Below are positions 1 through 9,255 of a DNA stretch of 64,000 bases, piece by piece. The notes beneath the pieces are model-generated. The model saw only the letters and a list, made by a program, of their open reading frames with translations, had not been told where the DNA came from and did not search any database. Location of the stretch: the NCBI RefSeq assembly GCF_001482195.1, contig NZ_KQ759763.1, forward strand, positions 568,459 to 632,458, given 5' to 3'. Position numbers and translations under genes: made by a program. This DNA comes from Luteimonas abyssi. Its GTDB lineage: Bacteria; Pseudomonadota; Gammaproteobacteria; Xanthomonadales; Xanthomonadaceae. The stretch's first letter is position 1, and every line of letters starts with the position of its first letter.

Positions 1-623
1 CAGCTCGCCTCGCGGAGTGCGCCAAGGGGGTCGGGTTCGAACATCAGGCTGATCGCGAACAGCGGCAGCACGCTGAGCACCGCGATCCAGCCCTGCTGGT
101 TGACCATGTCGAAGCCGCGCAACCTGCGCATCAGCACCGTGCCCAAGGCCAGCAGCGCGGCCGACACCAGCATCACCATCAGCGCGAGCGGCGACCGCAG
201 GACCAGCGGGTCGAACCCGAGGACCAGCACGCCGGCGAAGCTGATCGCGATCGCCAGGCCGGTCCGCCACGCGAAGCGCTCGCCCAGCATCCACCACGCG
301 AGCAGTGCCGCCATCGGCACATAACTCTGCATCACGATGGCCGGCGACGACAGATTGCCGGCCAGGTGCAGCGCCAGAAAGCTGGAGCCGAAATGCAGGA
401 CACCGACCAGCATCGCCACCGTCAGCAGGCGCGGCCATTGCCCGGGCGGCGGCCGGCGCAACCACCAGACCAGCAGTGCGACCAGGATCGCCATGCGCAC
501 CGCGGTGAACAGGAACGGCGGCAGTTCCTGCAAGGCATGCGCCGAGGTGAGGAAGTTGATCGCCCAGCACAGACAGATCAGCAGGAGCAGGCCGATGTCG
601 CGCGGGCCGAGCCCGGGGTTCAC
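1..623 (-). CDS. EamA/DMT-family permease, C-terminus outside window
   Basis: The reverse strand is open from a GTG at 623 to the left edge, giving about 207 residues without the C-terminus. A TAG lies two codons upstream of the GTG, so this start is forced. The protein is almost entirely hydrophobic helices joined by short loops, with six or more membrane segments visible and an internal GVLVLGFDPL-type loop as in EamA (DMT superfamily) permeases. Family members are about 290-310 residues with two repeated EamA halves, so the first repeat and part of the second are present. It probably exports a small metabolite across the inner membrane. The substrate cannot be told from the sequence. Confidence 0.8.
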   Translation of the reverse strand, partial: MNPGLGPRDIGLLLLICLCWAINFLTSAHALQELPPFLFTAVRMAILVALLVWWLRRPPPGQWPRLLTVAMLVGVLHFGSSFLALHLAGNLSSPAIVMQSYVPMAALLAWWMLGERFAWRTGLAIAISFAGVLVLGFDPLVLRSPLALMVMLVSAALLALGTVLMRRLRGFDMVNQQGWIAVLSVLPLFAISLMFEPDPLGALREAS

Positions 624-749
624 CGCCTACCGCCGGTGGTGGGCAGCGGATGGGCGCACCGGACGCCATCCGCGCGCGCGGTGCCCCGGCCAGTCATGGC
701 CCCGCTTCGCCGCACGATGCCGCACGGGGCCGCCGCCACGCTCATGCGA

Positions 750-1250
750 TCACCAGCGCAGTCCCAATCGCCGGTAGCCCTTGGCGAGCACCCAGGCAGG
801 TCCGATCAGCAGGTAGCGCAGGTCGGTGAGGAAGCTGGGCTTCTTGCCCTCGTACAACCTGCTGTGACCGACGAACTGGGCGATCCAGGCCACGACGAAC
901 ACGCCGATGGCGAGCCACAACAGTTGACCGGCACCGATGCGCGCGTGGAGGGCCTGGGTGAGCATCGCCATCGCCAGGAACACCACGGCCATGCCCAGGC
1001 CAAGTGCGCGCGAGGCGCGGAAGTAGAACAGCCAGGCGGCGAACATCGCCATCGCCGCCCAGATGCCAGGCCGGAACAGGCCGCCTTCGGCGACGGGGAT
1101 GCACCACAGCAGGGCGATCACGCTCCACAGGATCATCGGCACCGCGAACACGTGGATGATCTGGTTGGTGTCGTTGCGGTGATCGGCGGAGTAGCTGGCG
1201 AACCAGCGGTCGATCGGGCGTGCGCCCACGTCGTCGTGTGTCGCGTCCAT
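750..1250 (-). CDS. DUF962/Mpo1-like membrane protein
   Basis: This is a 166-residue integral membrane protein starting at ATG 1250 behind a clear GGAGG ribosome site. The N-terminal stretch has the family hallmark of a short polar segment (WFASYSADHRN) followed by NxxIHVFAVPMILWS, then four hydrophobic helices, with a conserved GHSRLYEGKKPS loop near residues 130-141. That pattern matches the DUF962/YGL010w (Mpo1-like) family. The yeast member Mpo1 is an iron-dependent dioxygenase in fatty-acid alpha-oxidation, and the His residues near position 33 and in the GHS loop fit metal ligands. The bacterial role is not established. It lies downstream of purC on the same strand with about 170 bases between, so it may have its own promoter. 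Confidence 0.75.
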   Translation of the reverse strand: MDATHDDVGARPIDRWFASYSADHRNDTNQIIHVFAVPMILWSVIALLWCIPVAEGGLFRPGIWAAMAMFAAWLFYFRASRALGLGMAVVFLAMAMLTQALHARIGAGQLLWLAIGVFVVAWIAQFVGHSRLYEGKKPSFLTDLRYLLIGPAWVLAKGYRRLGLRW

Positions 1251-1423
1251 CGTGCCCTCCGGGGATCAGTGCGCGCCGGTTTTGGAGAATAGCTGCAAAA
1301 CCAGTACACCGCTGGCCAGGTCCCGGCCGTGTGCGCAGCCATCAGGGCCTGTCCCCCGGAGTCCGTCGGACGTGCCGCGCTCCGCGCCGTCCGGTTGGAA
1401 CGGCGCGGGTCCGGCGCGACCGA

Positions 1424-2353
1424 TCAGTCGACCGAAATGCCGGCCAGCCGCTGCAGTGCCTCGGCATAGCGGGCGCGGGTGCGTGCGATGACTTCGGCCG
1501 GCAGGTTCGGGCCGGGCGCGGTCTTGTCCCAGTCCAGCGTTTCGAGGTGGTCGCGCACGATCTGCTTGTCGTAGCTCGGCGGACTGGTGCCCACCTCGTA
1601 TTCGTCGGCCGGCCAGTACCGCGAGGAGTCGGGGGTGAGCATTTCGTCCATCACGTACAGCCGGCCGTCGGCGTCGGTGCCGAACTCGAACTTGGTGTCG
1701 GCCAGCAGGATGCCGCGCTCGGCCGCGTACTCGGCGGCATAGCGGTACAGGCGTAGGGTGGCGTCGCGGATCTGCTCGGCCAGCTCTGCTCCGATACGGT
1801 GCACCATGGTGTCGAAATCGATGTTCTCGTCGTGCTCGCCCACCGCGGCCTTGGTCGACGGGGTGAAGATCGGCTCGGCGAGTTGCTCGGCCTGGCGCAA
1901 GCCATCGGGCAGGCGAATGCCGCTGACCCGCCCGGTCCGCTGGTAGTCCTTCCAGCCGCTGCCGATCAGGTAGCCACGGGCGATGGCCTCCACCGGCACC
2001 GGGCGCAGGCGGCGGGTCACCACCGCGCGCTGGGCGTACAGGGCCGGATCCGCGCCGTCCGGGAGCACACTCGACACCGAGATCCCGGTGAGGTGGTTGG
2101 GCATCAGGTGGGCGGTCTTGGCGAACCAGAAGTTGCTGATCTGGCACAGCATCTCGCCCTTGCCCGGGATGGGGTCGGGGAGCACCACGTCGAACGCGGA
2201 CAGGCGGTCGGTGGCCACGATGAGCAGATGGTCGCCGTCGCCTTGGGCATCGGGCGGCAGCCGTGCGTCGGGCACGTCGAAGACGTCGCGCACCTTGCCG
2301 CGGTGGCGCAGGGGCAGGGTGGGCAGGTCGGCTTGGATCAGCGTGGTGGACAA
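1424..2353 (-). CDS. purC: phosphoribosylaminoimidazole-succinocarboxamide synthase
   Basis: PurC (SAICAR synthetase) joins aspartate to CAIR using ATP in de novo purine synthesis. The protein is 309 residues, the longer bacterial/yeast type. The nucleotide-binding HRGKVRDVF motif lies at about residues 17-25, followed by [20 protein letters not shown], and DTKFEFG and [12 protein letters not shown] occur in the second half. The start is a TTG at 2353 with no strong Shine-Dalgarno sequence. I chose it because the resulting MSTTLIQ N-terminus runs straight into the family's conserved [11 protein letters not shown] segment and matches my recollection of xanthomonad PurC. No later start would keep that segment. 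The gene stands alone, with the J-domain gene divergent upstream. Confidence 0.95.
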   Translation of the reverse strand: MSTTLIQADLPTLPLRHRGKVRDVFDVPDARLPPDAQGDGDHLLIVATDRLSAFDVVLPDPIPGKGEMLCQISNFWFAKTAHLMPNHLTGISVSSVLPDGADPALYAQRAVVTRRLRPVPVEAIARGYLIGSGWKDYQRTGRVSGIRLPDGLRQAEQLAEPIFTPSTKAAVGEHDENIDFDTMVHRIGAELAEQIRDATLRLYRYAAEYAAERGILLADTKFEFGTDADGRLYVMDEMLTPDSSRYWPADEYEVGTSPPSYDKQIVRDHLETLDWDKTAPGPNLPAEVIARTRARYAEALQRLAGISVD

Positions 2354-2472
2354 GGGCGTGGGCCCGGGTCTTGAAGGTCGGCCAGTGTAGTGCGGTTATC
2401 GCGCGCGTGCATGCACGTCATGTGGAGGGTCAAGCCGCCCGCGCGACGCCGCCGCGATTACACTTGGCGGCC

Positions 2473-2802
2473 ATGAAACGCTACTACGGCAAATTGCTGG
2501 GCTTCGTCGCCGGATGGTTGCTGATGCGCCATCCCGCCGGCGGCGTGCTCGGCCTGGCGATCGGGCACGCGTTCGATGCGGACTGGCTGCTGCCGCAGCG
2601 CGCGGCGCCCTACAAGGTGCTCGGCCTGACCCGCGACGCCAGCGATGAGGACGTGGACCGGACCTACCGCAAGCTGATGTCCCAGTACCACCCCGACCGG
2701 GTGGCGAACGCGGCACCGGAACTGCGCGAACAGGCCGCGCAGCGCGCAGCGGAAATCAACGCCGCCTACACCCGCATCCGGGGCAAGCGCAGGCGGCGCT
2801 GA
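2473..2802 (+). CDS. small membrane-anchored J-domain protein
   Basis: This is a 109-residue protein. A hydrophobic N-terminal segment (about residues 8-35, ending GLAIGHAFDADWL) resembles the membrane/linker part of DjlA. It is followed by a compact J-domain (residues about 45-105) with the essential HPD tripeptide in SQYHPDRV. J-domains stimulate the ATPase of DnaK-type chaperones, so this should be an inner-membrane co-chaperone. It is much shorter than DjlA (about 270 residues) because it lacks the TerB-like middle domain. ATG 2473 was chosen because the upstream open frame has no family similarity and a -10-like ATTACACT lies just ahead. It ends 18 bases from the convergent barrel gene. 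Confidence 0.8.
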   Translation: MKRYYGKLLGFVAGWLLMRHPAGGVLGLAIGHAFDADWLLPQRAAPYKVLGLTRDASDEDVDRTYRKLMSQYHPDRVANAAPELREQAAQRAAEINAAYTRIRGKRRRR

Positions 2803-2820
2803 ACAGGGGCCGGCGCGGGG

Positions 2821-3675
2821 TCAGAAGCGCAGGCTGAGGGTGGCGCGCACCGTGTCGAAGTCGAAATCGGTGTCGCTGCGGCGCATGTCGGTGCCGCGCG
2901 GATCGACGATCAGGAAGGGGTTGGTCGCGGGGGCGCTGCCGGGGCCGGTGCGCACGCGATAGTCGTCGTCGTCGAGGCTCGTCATCAGGTATTCCAGGCC
3001 GAGCGACAGGTTCTCGGTGAGCAGACGCTCGTAACCGATGCCGTACTGGTAGCCGTTCGCGTTGTGACTGCCATTGCCGTCGAAGCTGTTGGCGGCGTTG
3101 CTGGTGGCGAAGCGGTTCTGCACCCGCGCCCGTGCGAAGCCCGCCGTCAGGTAGACCAGGTTCTCCGATTCCGCGCCGAAGGCGAAGCCGGCGCGGCCGC
3201 GGATCGCGCCCATGGTGTCGATCTTGCGGGTCATCGTGTAGAACGCCGGCGTGGTGCTGTAGGCCGACACCGCATCACGGATGTCGACCTTGCCGATCTC
3301 GCCCAGCACGCCGAACACCCACTGGCCCGCCTGCCAGTCGTAGCCGCCCCGCAGGCCCCACTCGGCGCCGCCGAAATTGCTGCTGCAGCCGGTGTCTGGG
3401 GTCGGACCCTGCGCGGCACCATTGCAGAACCCCGGCGAGAAGGCGTCGGCCCCGGCCGCGGTCCGGACCGTGTCGTCGTAGGTGCCGTCCAGGTTGGTGT
3501 CGAACAGGAAGCGGTCGCCTCCATCGTCCGGGGACGAGGCGCGACCCAGGTAGACACCCACGTGGCCGCCGGTCCAGGCGTCTGTCGATTGCGCGAAGGC
3601 GGGCGCGGCCGCGGCGGGTGCGGCGATCACGCACACGGCGAGGGCGAGACGGGCGATCTTGTTGTGATGGTGCAT
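2821..3675 (-). CDS. outer-membrane beta-barrel protein (porin/OmpA-barrel-like)
   Basis: The protein is 284 residues, starting at ATG 3675 behind CAGGAGAG. The N-terminal 28 residues are a typical Sec signal peptide with an AFAQ cleavage context. The mature part alternates polar and hydrophobic residues in short Gly/Asn-rich strands (GGHVGVYLG, EWGLRGGYDWQ, GYQYGIGYERLL, LGLEYLMTSL) and ends in the C-terminal Phe (RATLSLRF) read by the BAM machinery. This is the layout of small 8-stranded outer-membrane proteins of the porin-family/opacity-like type. It has an Asp-rich loop (around DDGGDRFLFDTNLDGTYDDT) that could bind calcium. The ligand is unknown. A longer in-frame extension upstream to 3816 lacks a signal peptide and was rejected. 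Confidence 0.8.
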   Translation of the reverse strand: MHHHNKIARLALAVCVIAAPAAAAPAFAQSTDAWTGGHVGVYLGRASSPDDGGDRFLFDTNLDGTYDDTVRTAAGADAFSPGFCNGAAQGPTPDTGCSSNFGGAEWGLRGGYDWQAGQWVFGVLGEIGKVDIRDAVSAYSTTPAFYTMTRKIDTMGAIRGRAGFAFGAESENLVYLTAGFARARVQNRFATSNAANSFDGNGSHNANGYQYGIGYERLLTENLSLGLEYLMTSLDDDDYRVRTGPGSAPATNPFLIVDPRGTDMRRSDTDFDFDTVRATLSLRF

Positions 3676-3929
3676 CGGGGAGCTCTCCTGAGTCTGGCCC
3701 TGGGGTCGGGCCGGTCCGGACCGGCGGGTCTGCCGGTCGCGCGCCGAGGGAAGGCGCGCTTGCAGGGGTACGCGACGCGATGTGTTCAGGATGCAGACGG
3801 GTATCGCATCGCGCATGGCCGCAGGCAGCGGAGGTTCATGGATGCAACGGCGGCGTGACGATCGCCGACCGCTAGAATGGGCGGTCCGGCGCCCGCGCCG
3901 GTCTCCCGTCTTCTCCTCGCGGACCCGCC

Positions 3930-4604
3930 ATGCAGCCTGCCGTCATCGCTCCTTCCATCCTCTCTGCCGATTTCGCCCGTCTGGGCCAGGAGGTCGACAC
4001 CGTGCTCGCCTCCGGGGCCGACTGGGTCCACTTCGACGTGATGGACAATCACTACGTGCCGAACCTGACCATCGGCCCGTTGGTGTGCGATGCGTTGCGC
4101 AAGCACGGCGTGACCGCACCGATCGATGTGCATCTGATGGTCGAACCGGTCGACCGGATCGTGCCCGACTTCGCCAGGGCCGGTGCCAGCCTGATCAGTT
4201 TCCATCCCGAGGCCAGCCGTCATGTGCACCGGACGATCCAGCTGATCAAGGCCGAAGGCTGCCAGGCCGGCCTCGTGCTCAACCCGGCCACGCCGGTCGA
4301 GGTGCTGGATTACGTGCTCGAAGAGCTCGATCTGGTGTTGCTGATGTCGGTCAATCCGGGCTTCGGCGGACAGGCGTTCATTCCGTCCACGCTCGACAAG
4401 CTGCGTCGTGTGCGCGAGCGCATCGGTGCCAGCGGCAAGCCGATCCGCCTGGAAATCGACGGCGGCGTGAAGCCCGACAACATCGGGGCGATCGCCGCGG
4501 CCGGCGCGGATACCTTCGTGGCAGGCTCGGCGATCTTCGGACAGCCGGACTACGCCGAGGTGATCGCCCGCATGCGCAACGAAATCGACGCCGTCAGCCG
4601 GTAG
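3930..4604 (+). CDS. rpe: ribulose-phosphate 3-epimerase
   Basis: Rpe interconverts ribulose-5-phosphate and xylulose-5-phosphate in the pentose phosphate pathway. The 224-residue length is exactly typical of this TIM-barrel family. Visible signatures are [13 protein letters not shown] at the N-terminus, [17 protein letters not shown] with metal/catalytic residues at about 33-50, [10 protein letters not shown] at about 139-148, and [12 protein letters not shown] for phosphate binding near 176. A -10-like TAGAAT at 3873-3878 precedes the ATG. The gene is followed by about 280 non-coding bases that contain a strong hairpin. Confidence 0.97.
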   Translation: MQPAVIAPSILSADFARLGQEVDTVLASGADWVHFDVMDNHYVPNLTIGPLVCDALRKHGVTAPIDVHLMVEPVDRIVPDFARAGASLISFHPEASRHVHRTIQLIKAEGCQAGLVLNPATPVEVLDYVLEELDLVLLMSVNPGFGGQAFIPSTLDKLRRVRERIGASGKPIRLEIDGGVKPDNIGAIAAAGADTFVAGSAIFGQPDYAEVIARMRNEIDAVSR

Positions 4605-4686
4605 GCCAGGGCGCATCTCCTCTTGCGCCCGGGCGCCGATCCGCAGACCGTCTTTCGGCCGTCCCGGAGCCGGAATGCAGGCAAGG

Positions 4687-4718
4687 AAAAAGCCGGGAGC
4701 GCATCTGCGCTCCCGGCT
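4687..4718 (-). terminator. perfect 12-bp hairpin with T-tract on the minus strand
   Basis: The arms at 4691-4702 and 4707-4718 are perfectly complementary (12 bp, 4-base loop ATCT). On the minus strand the hairpin is followed immediately by five T residues (4691-4687), the form of an intrinsic terminator. No minus-strand protein gene ends here, which suggests a short non-coding transcript arising from about 4720-4800 (see findings). On the plus strand it would form a weak, T-less hairpin downstream of rpe. Confidence 0.6.
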
Positions 4719-4888
4719 GGAAGAGTTGGAGGCAATCCCGCCTCCGCCCGTCGTCCCTGAGATGGACTCCCATTCTCCGGACGCGGCATGACCGCGGTAT
4801 GACAGGCGGCGCGGGCGGCCTCGCCGTTGTCGCCGGCGCAGGCATACACTGCCGCACGGCACTCCGCCGCCTACACGATCCAGCCCCC

Positions 4889-5860
4889 ATGGTCGCCTCG
4901 CACTGGTTCCTGATCCTCAACGGGAAGTCCGCCGGAGACGACGATGTCCGCGCTGCGGTCGAGGTCCGTCGGGAGGCGGGCGAAACGCTCGATGTGCGGG
5001 TGACGTGGGAGGCCGGCGATGCGGCGCGCTACGTGCACGAAGCGATCGCGGCGCAGGCCACGCACGTGATCGCCGGCGGCGGCGACGGCACGCTCCGCGA
5101 GGTGGCCGCCGCACTGGCCTCGGCCGGTGACGATGCCGATGCACTGCCGGTGTTGGGCATCCTGCCCCTGGGGACGGCCAACGATTTCGCCACTGCGGCG
5201 GCGATTCCCGACCAGGCCGGCGACGCGCTGTCGCTGATCGCGATGGCGCGACCACGACCGGTCGACTTGCTGTGCGTGCGCGCCGACGGCGTCGATCATT
5301 GGTGCGCCAACCTCGCCAGCGGCGGATTCGGCACCAGGATCACGGTGGAAACGAACGAGGGTCTGAAGAAGATGCTCGGCGGCCTGGCGTATCTGATCAC
5401 CGGCATTTCCCGGCTGGGCCGGATCGAGCCGACCCGGGCGCGGGTGCGTGGCCCGGATTTCGATTGGTCGGGCGCGTTCATCGCGCTGGGGGTCGGCAAT
5501 GGTCGTCAGGCCGGCGGCGGCCAGGTCCTGTGCCCGGATGCGTTGATCGACGATGGCCTGCTCGATCTCACCCTCGTGCCCGAGCTCGACGGTGAGGTGG
5601 CCGGCACGCTGGGCTCGGTGATCAGCGAGGGCAAGGCGGCGGCGCTCGAGCGGGTGGCGGTGCGGGCGCAGTTGCCGTGGGTGGAGATCGAGGCGCCCGG
5701 ATCGCTCACGCTGAACCTCGACGGCGAACCCGTCGATGCGCGGGCGATCCGGATCGACTGCGTCCCGGGGCGGCTGCGGATGGTCCTCCCCGACGACGCG
5801 CCGGTGCTCGGTGCCGCCGGTACGCCGGGTGCGTCGCCGGCCGGGGATTCCGGCGAATGA
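4889..5860 (+). CDS. YegS/diacylglycerol-kinase-like lipid kinase
   Basis: This 323-residue protein belongs to the DAGK catalytic-domain family (YegS, BmrU, DgkB). It has the NTP-binding GGGDGTL motif at about residues 64-70 and the PLGTANDFA motif near 98, followed by the C-terminal beta-sandwich with [10 protein letters not shown]. Family members phosphorylate diacylglycerol or related lipids such as phosphatidylglycerol at the cytoplasmic membrane face; the real substrate is not shown here. ATG 4889 begins the conserved [13 protein letters not shown] segment that contains the first nucleotide-binding strand. The longer upstream frame is antisense or non-coding. It lies directly upstream of the trpE leader region, with about 45 bases to the leader ATG. 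Confidence 0.9.
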   Translation: MVASHWFLILNGKSAGDDDVRAAVEVRREAGETLDVRVTWEAGDAARYVHEAIAAQATHVIAGGGDGTLREVAAALASAGDDADALPVLGILPLGTANDFATAAAIPDQAGDALSLIAMARPRPVDLLCVRADGVDHWCANLASGGFGTRITVETNEGLKKMLGGLAYLITGISRLGRIEPTRARVRGPDFDWSGAFIALGVGNGRQAGGGQVLCPDALIDDGLLDLTLVPELDGEVAGTLGSVISEGKAAALERVAVRAQLPWVEIEAPGSLTLNLDGEPVDARAIRIDCVPGRLRMVLPDDAPVLGAAGTPGASPAGDSGE

Positions 5861-5905
5861 CGGCGTGCGTCGCATGTCCGGTGGCGAGCCTTTAAAGTAC
5901 GCGAC

Positions 5906-5956
5906 ATGCACCTGCCTCTTCCGATCGCGATGACCGGCCACGCTTGGCGATGGTGA
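5906..5956 (+). CDS. trpL: putative trp leader peptide (MHLPLPIAMTGHAWRW)
   Basis: A 16-codon open frame (internal ATG at 5930 would give 8 codons) ends in Trp-Arg-Trp-stop just 43 bases before trpE. Two Trp codons among the last three codons is what a ribosome-stalling trp leader needs. The second Trp codon region (5948-5953, CGATGG) is complementary to 5982-5987 (CCATCG), which directly abuts the trpE ribosome site. A smaller perfect stem (5955-5960 with 5963-5968) is nested inside. No U-rich terminator is visible, so control could act on translation. A TTTAAA -10-like box lies at 5891-5896. There is no obvious ribosome site for the leader. Confidence 0.45.
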   Translation: MHLPLPIAMTGHAWRW

Positions 5957-5999
5957 CGCGCCCGCGTCGTTGCCCGTCCGTCCATCGTGGAGCCCCCGC

Positions 6000-7487
6000 T
6001 TGATCACCCAGCAGCAGTTCGATCGTTTCGCCACCGAAGGCCACACCCGCATCCCCGTCGCGCGCGAGGTCCTGTCCGATCTCGATACGCCGCTGTCGGT
6101 CTATCTGAAGCTCGCCGACGGCCCGTACACCTATCTGTTCGAGTCGGTGGAGGGCGGTGAGCGGTTCGGCCGTTATTCGATCATCGGCCTGCCGGCGACG
6201 CGCGTGATCTGCTTCCGCGGGCACGAGATGACGGTCAGCGAGCATGGCGATGTCGTGGAGACGCGTCCGGTCGAAGACCCGTTCGCGGAAGTCGAGCGCC
6301 TGCGCACGGCGGAGTCGGTCCCGCAGGTCGAGGGCCTGCCGGCGTTCACGGGCGGTCTCGTCGGCTGGTTCGGATTCGAGTGCATCGGCTACGTGGAGTC
6401 GCGGCTGGCCGACGCCGCGGAGGCGCCCGCGCGCCGCGACGAGCTGGGCACGCCCGACATCCTGCTGATGCAGTCGGAAGAAGTGGCGGTGTTCGACAAC
6501 CTGCGGGGTCGCCTGTACCTCGTGGTCCATGCCGATCCCCGGCAACCACAGGCCTGGGCACGCGCCAACCGCCGCCTGGATGCACTGGCGCATCGTCTGC
6601 GCCACGGCGGCGCAGGCTATCCGGAAACCCTGCAGCCGGCCGCGCTCGACGAGGGCGATTTCGTCTCGGGCTTCACCCGCGCGGGATTCATCGACGCGGT
6701 CGAGCGCTCGAAGGAGTACATCCGCGCCGGCGACATCTTCCAGGTGGTGCTGTCGCAGCGATTGTCGGTGCCTTTCCATGCGCGGCCGGTGGATGTCTAT
6801 CGCGCCCTGCGTGCGCTCAACCCATCGCCCTACATGTATTTCCTCGACGTGGGCGGGACCCAGGTGGTCGGCTCCTCGCCCGAGATTCTGGTCCGGCAGC
6901 AGGGCGGCACCGTGACCGTGCGGCCGATCGCCGGCACGCGTCCGCGCGGCGCCACGCCCGAGGCCGACGCGGCGCTGGAGGCGGAGCTGCTGGCCGATCC
7001 CAAGGAGCGCGCCGAGCACCTGATGCTGATCGACCTCGGTCGCAACGACGTGGGGCGCGTTTCGGAGGCGGGCAGCGTGGAGGTCGGCGAGCGCTTCACC
7101 ATCGAGCGCTACAGCCACGTCATGCACATCGTCAGCGAGGTCACCGGGCGCCTGCGCGCGGGGATGTCGTACGCCGATGTCCTGCGGGCGACGTTCCCCG
7201 CCGGTACGGTGAGCGGGGCACCGAAGATCCGTGCGCTGGAGATCATCCGCGACCTGGAGCCGATCCGCCGCAACGTCTACTCCGGTGCCGTCGGCTACAT
7301 CGGTTGGCATGGCGACGCCGACACCGCCATCGCCATCCGCACCGCGGTGATCCAGGACGGGCGCCTGCACGTGCAGGCCGGTGCCGGCATCGTCTACGAC
7401 TCCGACCCCGAGAAGGAGTGGGAGGAGACCATGAACAAGGGACGCGCGCTGTTCCGCGCCGTGGCGCAGGCGGCGCGGGGACTCTAG
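6000..7487 (+). CDS. trpE: anthranilate synthase component I
   Basis: TrpE converts chorismate to anthranilate with ammonia supplied by TrpG, the first committed step of tryptophan synthesis. The 495-residue protein carries the chorismate-binding signatures GRNDVGRVS, PAGTVSGAPKIRALEII and GAGIVYDSDPEKEWEE in the C-terminal half. The N-terminal half has the tryptophan-feedback domain, with YTYLFESVEGGERFGRYS in the position of the inhibitor-binding motif. I chose the TTG at 6000, which sits 8 bases after a GTGGAG ribosome site and begins the conserved N-terminus. A TTG at 5970 is possible but has no site. It is separated from trpGDC by a permease gene on the other strand. Confidence 0.96.
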   Translation: MITQQQFDRFATEGHTRIPVAREVLSDLDTPLSVYLKLADGPYTYLFESVEGGERFGRYSIIGLPATRVICFRGHEMTVSEHGDVVETRPVEDPFAEVERLRTAESVPQVEGLPAFTGGLVGWFGFECIGYVESRLADAAEAPARRDELGTPDILLMQSEEVAVFDNLRGRLYLVVHADPRQPQAWARANRRLDALAHRLRHGGAGYPETLQPAALDEGDFVSGFTRAGFIDAVERSKEYIRAGDIFQVVLSQRLSVPFHARPVDVYRALRALNPSPYMYFLDVGGTQVVGSSPEILVRQQGGTVTVRPIAGTRPRGATPEADAALEAELLADPKERAEHLMLIDLGRNDVGRVSEAGSVEVGERFTIERYSHVMHIVSEVTGRLRAGMSYADVLRATFPAGTVSGAPKIRALEIIRDLEPIRRNVYSGAVGYIGWHGDADTAIAIRTAVIQDGRLHVQAGAGIVYDSDPEKEWEETMNKGRALFRAVAQAARGL

Positions 7488-7658
7488 GGCGCCCTGCGCG
7501 GGCGTACCCGCGGCCGGACGGCGAATTCCGCCCGGCCCGCGTCCCTGTCGCCGAGTCCGCAATCCGCACCGCCGTCGGCTACGGTGCCGGCACGCCTTCG
7601 ACGGGCGGCGGGCAGATGCCGCTCGAGGTCCTGCCCACGCTGCACCGCACCCGGTGCG

Positions 7659-9035
7659 TCAGGGCGAAGCGCCAGACCGCGGACCGTCCTGCGCCTGCCG
7701 GACACCGGGCGCCAGGCCTCGTTGCACCTCAGCCCTTTGCCCCTGCGCGCGCCCGAGCCAGACGGCGAGTGCGGCCCAGGCCAGCGCGAGCGGGACGACG
7801 ACGCTGACCAGGCCGCCGAGGGCGAGGCCGAGGCGTCCGAGAGCGCCTTCGGTCTGCGCGCCGACGACGTCGCCCGCGCGGTAGACGAAGGTGTCGATGA
7901 AGGCCTTGGCCTTGTACTTGTCCTCGCGGTCGACGACGGTGAATAGCGCCTCGCGGGCGGGCCGGGTGATGCCGCGCTGGACGGCGCGGTTGGTGGCCTC
8001 GAGCAGCACCAGGACGACGAAGGAGCCGTAGATGGCCAGGCCGACGAAGCCGATCGCGGTGGCGATGGGCAGGATGGCCAGGGCCACGCCGAGACCGAAG
8101 CGCTTGACGATCTGCCCGGTGAGGGTGAGCTGGAGCACGAGCACGGCGACCTGGGTCCACATGTCGATGTTGCCGAGGATGGCGGCGCGGGTATCGGTGT
8201 CGTCGGCGACGGCGGCGACCATCTGCAGGCGGGTGAAGTAGATGAAGGTGGCGACCACGGTCATGAGCAGGACGTAGCCGGCGATGCCGCTGAGGTAGGG
8301 GGAGCGGAACACGGCGCGGATGCCGGCCCAGGCGCTGCCGCCGATGCGTTCGGACGGGTCGCGTGCGGAGGCGACGCTGCCGGCCTGGCTGGCGCGATCG
8401 GTGGCGACGCGCATCAGCGCCCAGGCGGCGAGGACGGCGATCAGCAGGAAACCGCCGGCGACGAGCAGCAGGCTGGGGGTGCCCAGGGGCTCGGCCAGGC
8501 GCGAGGTGAGCCAGGGTCCGAAGATGGCGCCGAGGGTACCGCCGACGGAGATGAGGGCGAAGAAGCGCTTGCCCTGGTCGGGTGTGAAGCGGTCGGCGAG
8601 CAGTGCCCAGAAGACCATGGTGACGAAGAGGTTGAAGACGCTGAACCAGACGTAGAAGACCTGGCCGCTGCGTTGTCCGATGGCGCCGGGCGCGAAGACG
8701 AGCAGGGCCCAGAAGCCGACGAGGCTGGCGACGAAGAAGCCGTAGGTGGTGCCGATGAACTGGAGGCGTCTGAGGCGACTGACGATGAGACCGAAGAGCG
8801 GATTGACGGCGAGGGTGACGAGCGCGGTGCCGATGAAGAGCCAGCGGACGCTGTCGATGCCGCGCTCCATGCCGAGGGCGTCGCGGGCGGGCCGCAGGAG
8901 CATGAGTGCGGTGAGGACGCAGAAGAAGAACAGCGCGGCGATCAGCACCGGGGCGAGTTCGCCGGGCTGCAGGTTGAACAGGCGGTGCAGCGCACGGGGG
9001 GCAGGCGGCGTGCGGCCGTCGGCAGGCAGGGACAT
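7659..9035 (-). CDS. MFS-like permease of the NTP/NDP exchanger type
   Basis: This is a 458-residue membrane protein with about 12 hydrophobic helices. The N-terminal part has FFFCVLTALMLLRPARDALG, and a conserved WALLADRFTPDQGKRFFALISVGGTLGAIFGPW segment lies near residue 140. These resemble the MFS-type branch of the ATP/ADP translocase-like (NTP/NDP exchange transporter) group that many free-living proteobacteria carry. The substrate in such bacteria is not known. ATG 9035 follows GGAG at a 9-base spacing and was preferred to the TTG at 9050. The gene sits antiparallel between trpE and trpG. A GC-rich imperfect palindrome at 7511-7536 lies between its 3' end and trpE and may serve both as a terminator. 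Confidence 0.8.
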   Translation of the reverse strand: MSLPADGRTPPAPRALHRLFNLQPGELAPVLIAALFFFCVLTALMLLRPARDALGMERGIDSVRWLFIGTALVTLAVNPLFGLIVSRLRRLQFIGTTYGFFVASLVGFWALLVFAPGAIGQRSGQVFYVWFSVFNLFVTMVFWALLADRFTPDQGKRFFALISVGGTLGAIFGPWLTSRLAEPLGTPSLLLVAGGFLLIAVLAAWALMRVATDRASQAGSVASARDPSERIGGSAWAGIRAVFRSPYLSGIAGYVLLMTVVATFIYFTRLQMVAAVADDTDTRAAILGNIDMWTQVAVLVLQLTLTGQIVKRFGLGVALAILPIATAIGFVGLAIYGSFVVLVLLEATNRAVQRGITRPAREALFTVVDREDKYKAKAFIDTFVYRAGDVVGAQTEGALGRLGLALGGLVSVVVPLALAWAALAVWLGRAQGQRAEVQRGLAPGVRQAQDGPRSGASP

Positions 9036-9255
9036 CGGGATCGGCTCCAATCGGTTCGAAACGGGAGGCGCTCTGTCGTGGCTGCCCCAGTATGCCGCGA
9101 CGAAGCGGACGCGCGGCGGCGAACTGTCCCGGCTCGCCGCTTCGTCGGATAATGCCGGCTAGGCTGCTTGACGGCTGCCGATGTGCATGAGTCCACGTGT
9201 CCAAGAGCCGTCGAAATCCTGACCTGTCACTTGCAATCAACGGGATGACGAACAC

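Noticed and set aside
366..1292. A 308-codon plus-strand frame opposite the EamA and DUF962 genes
   Set aside because: It is low-complexity Gln/His/Arg-rich and antisense to two hydrophobic membrane-protein genes with clear starts.
7511..7536. Imperfect GC-rich palindrome containing GAATTC after trpE
   Set aside because: It may act as a shared terminator but has mismatches and no T-tract, so it is only mentioned with the permease gene.
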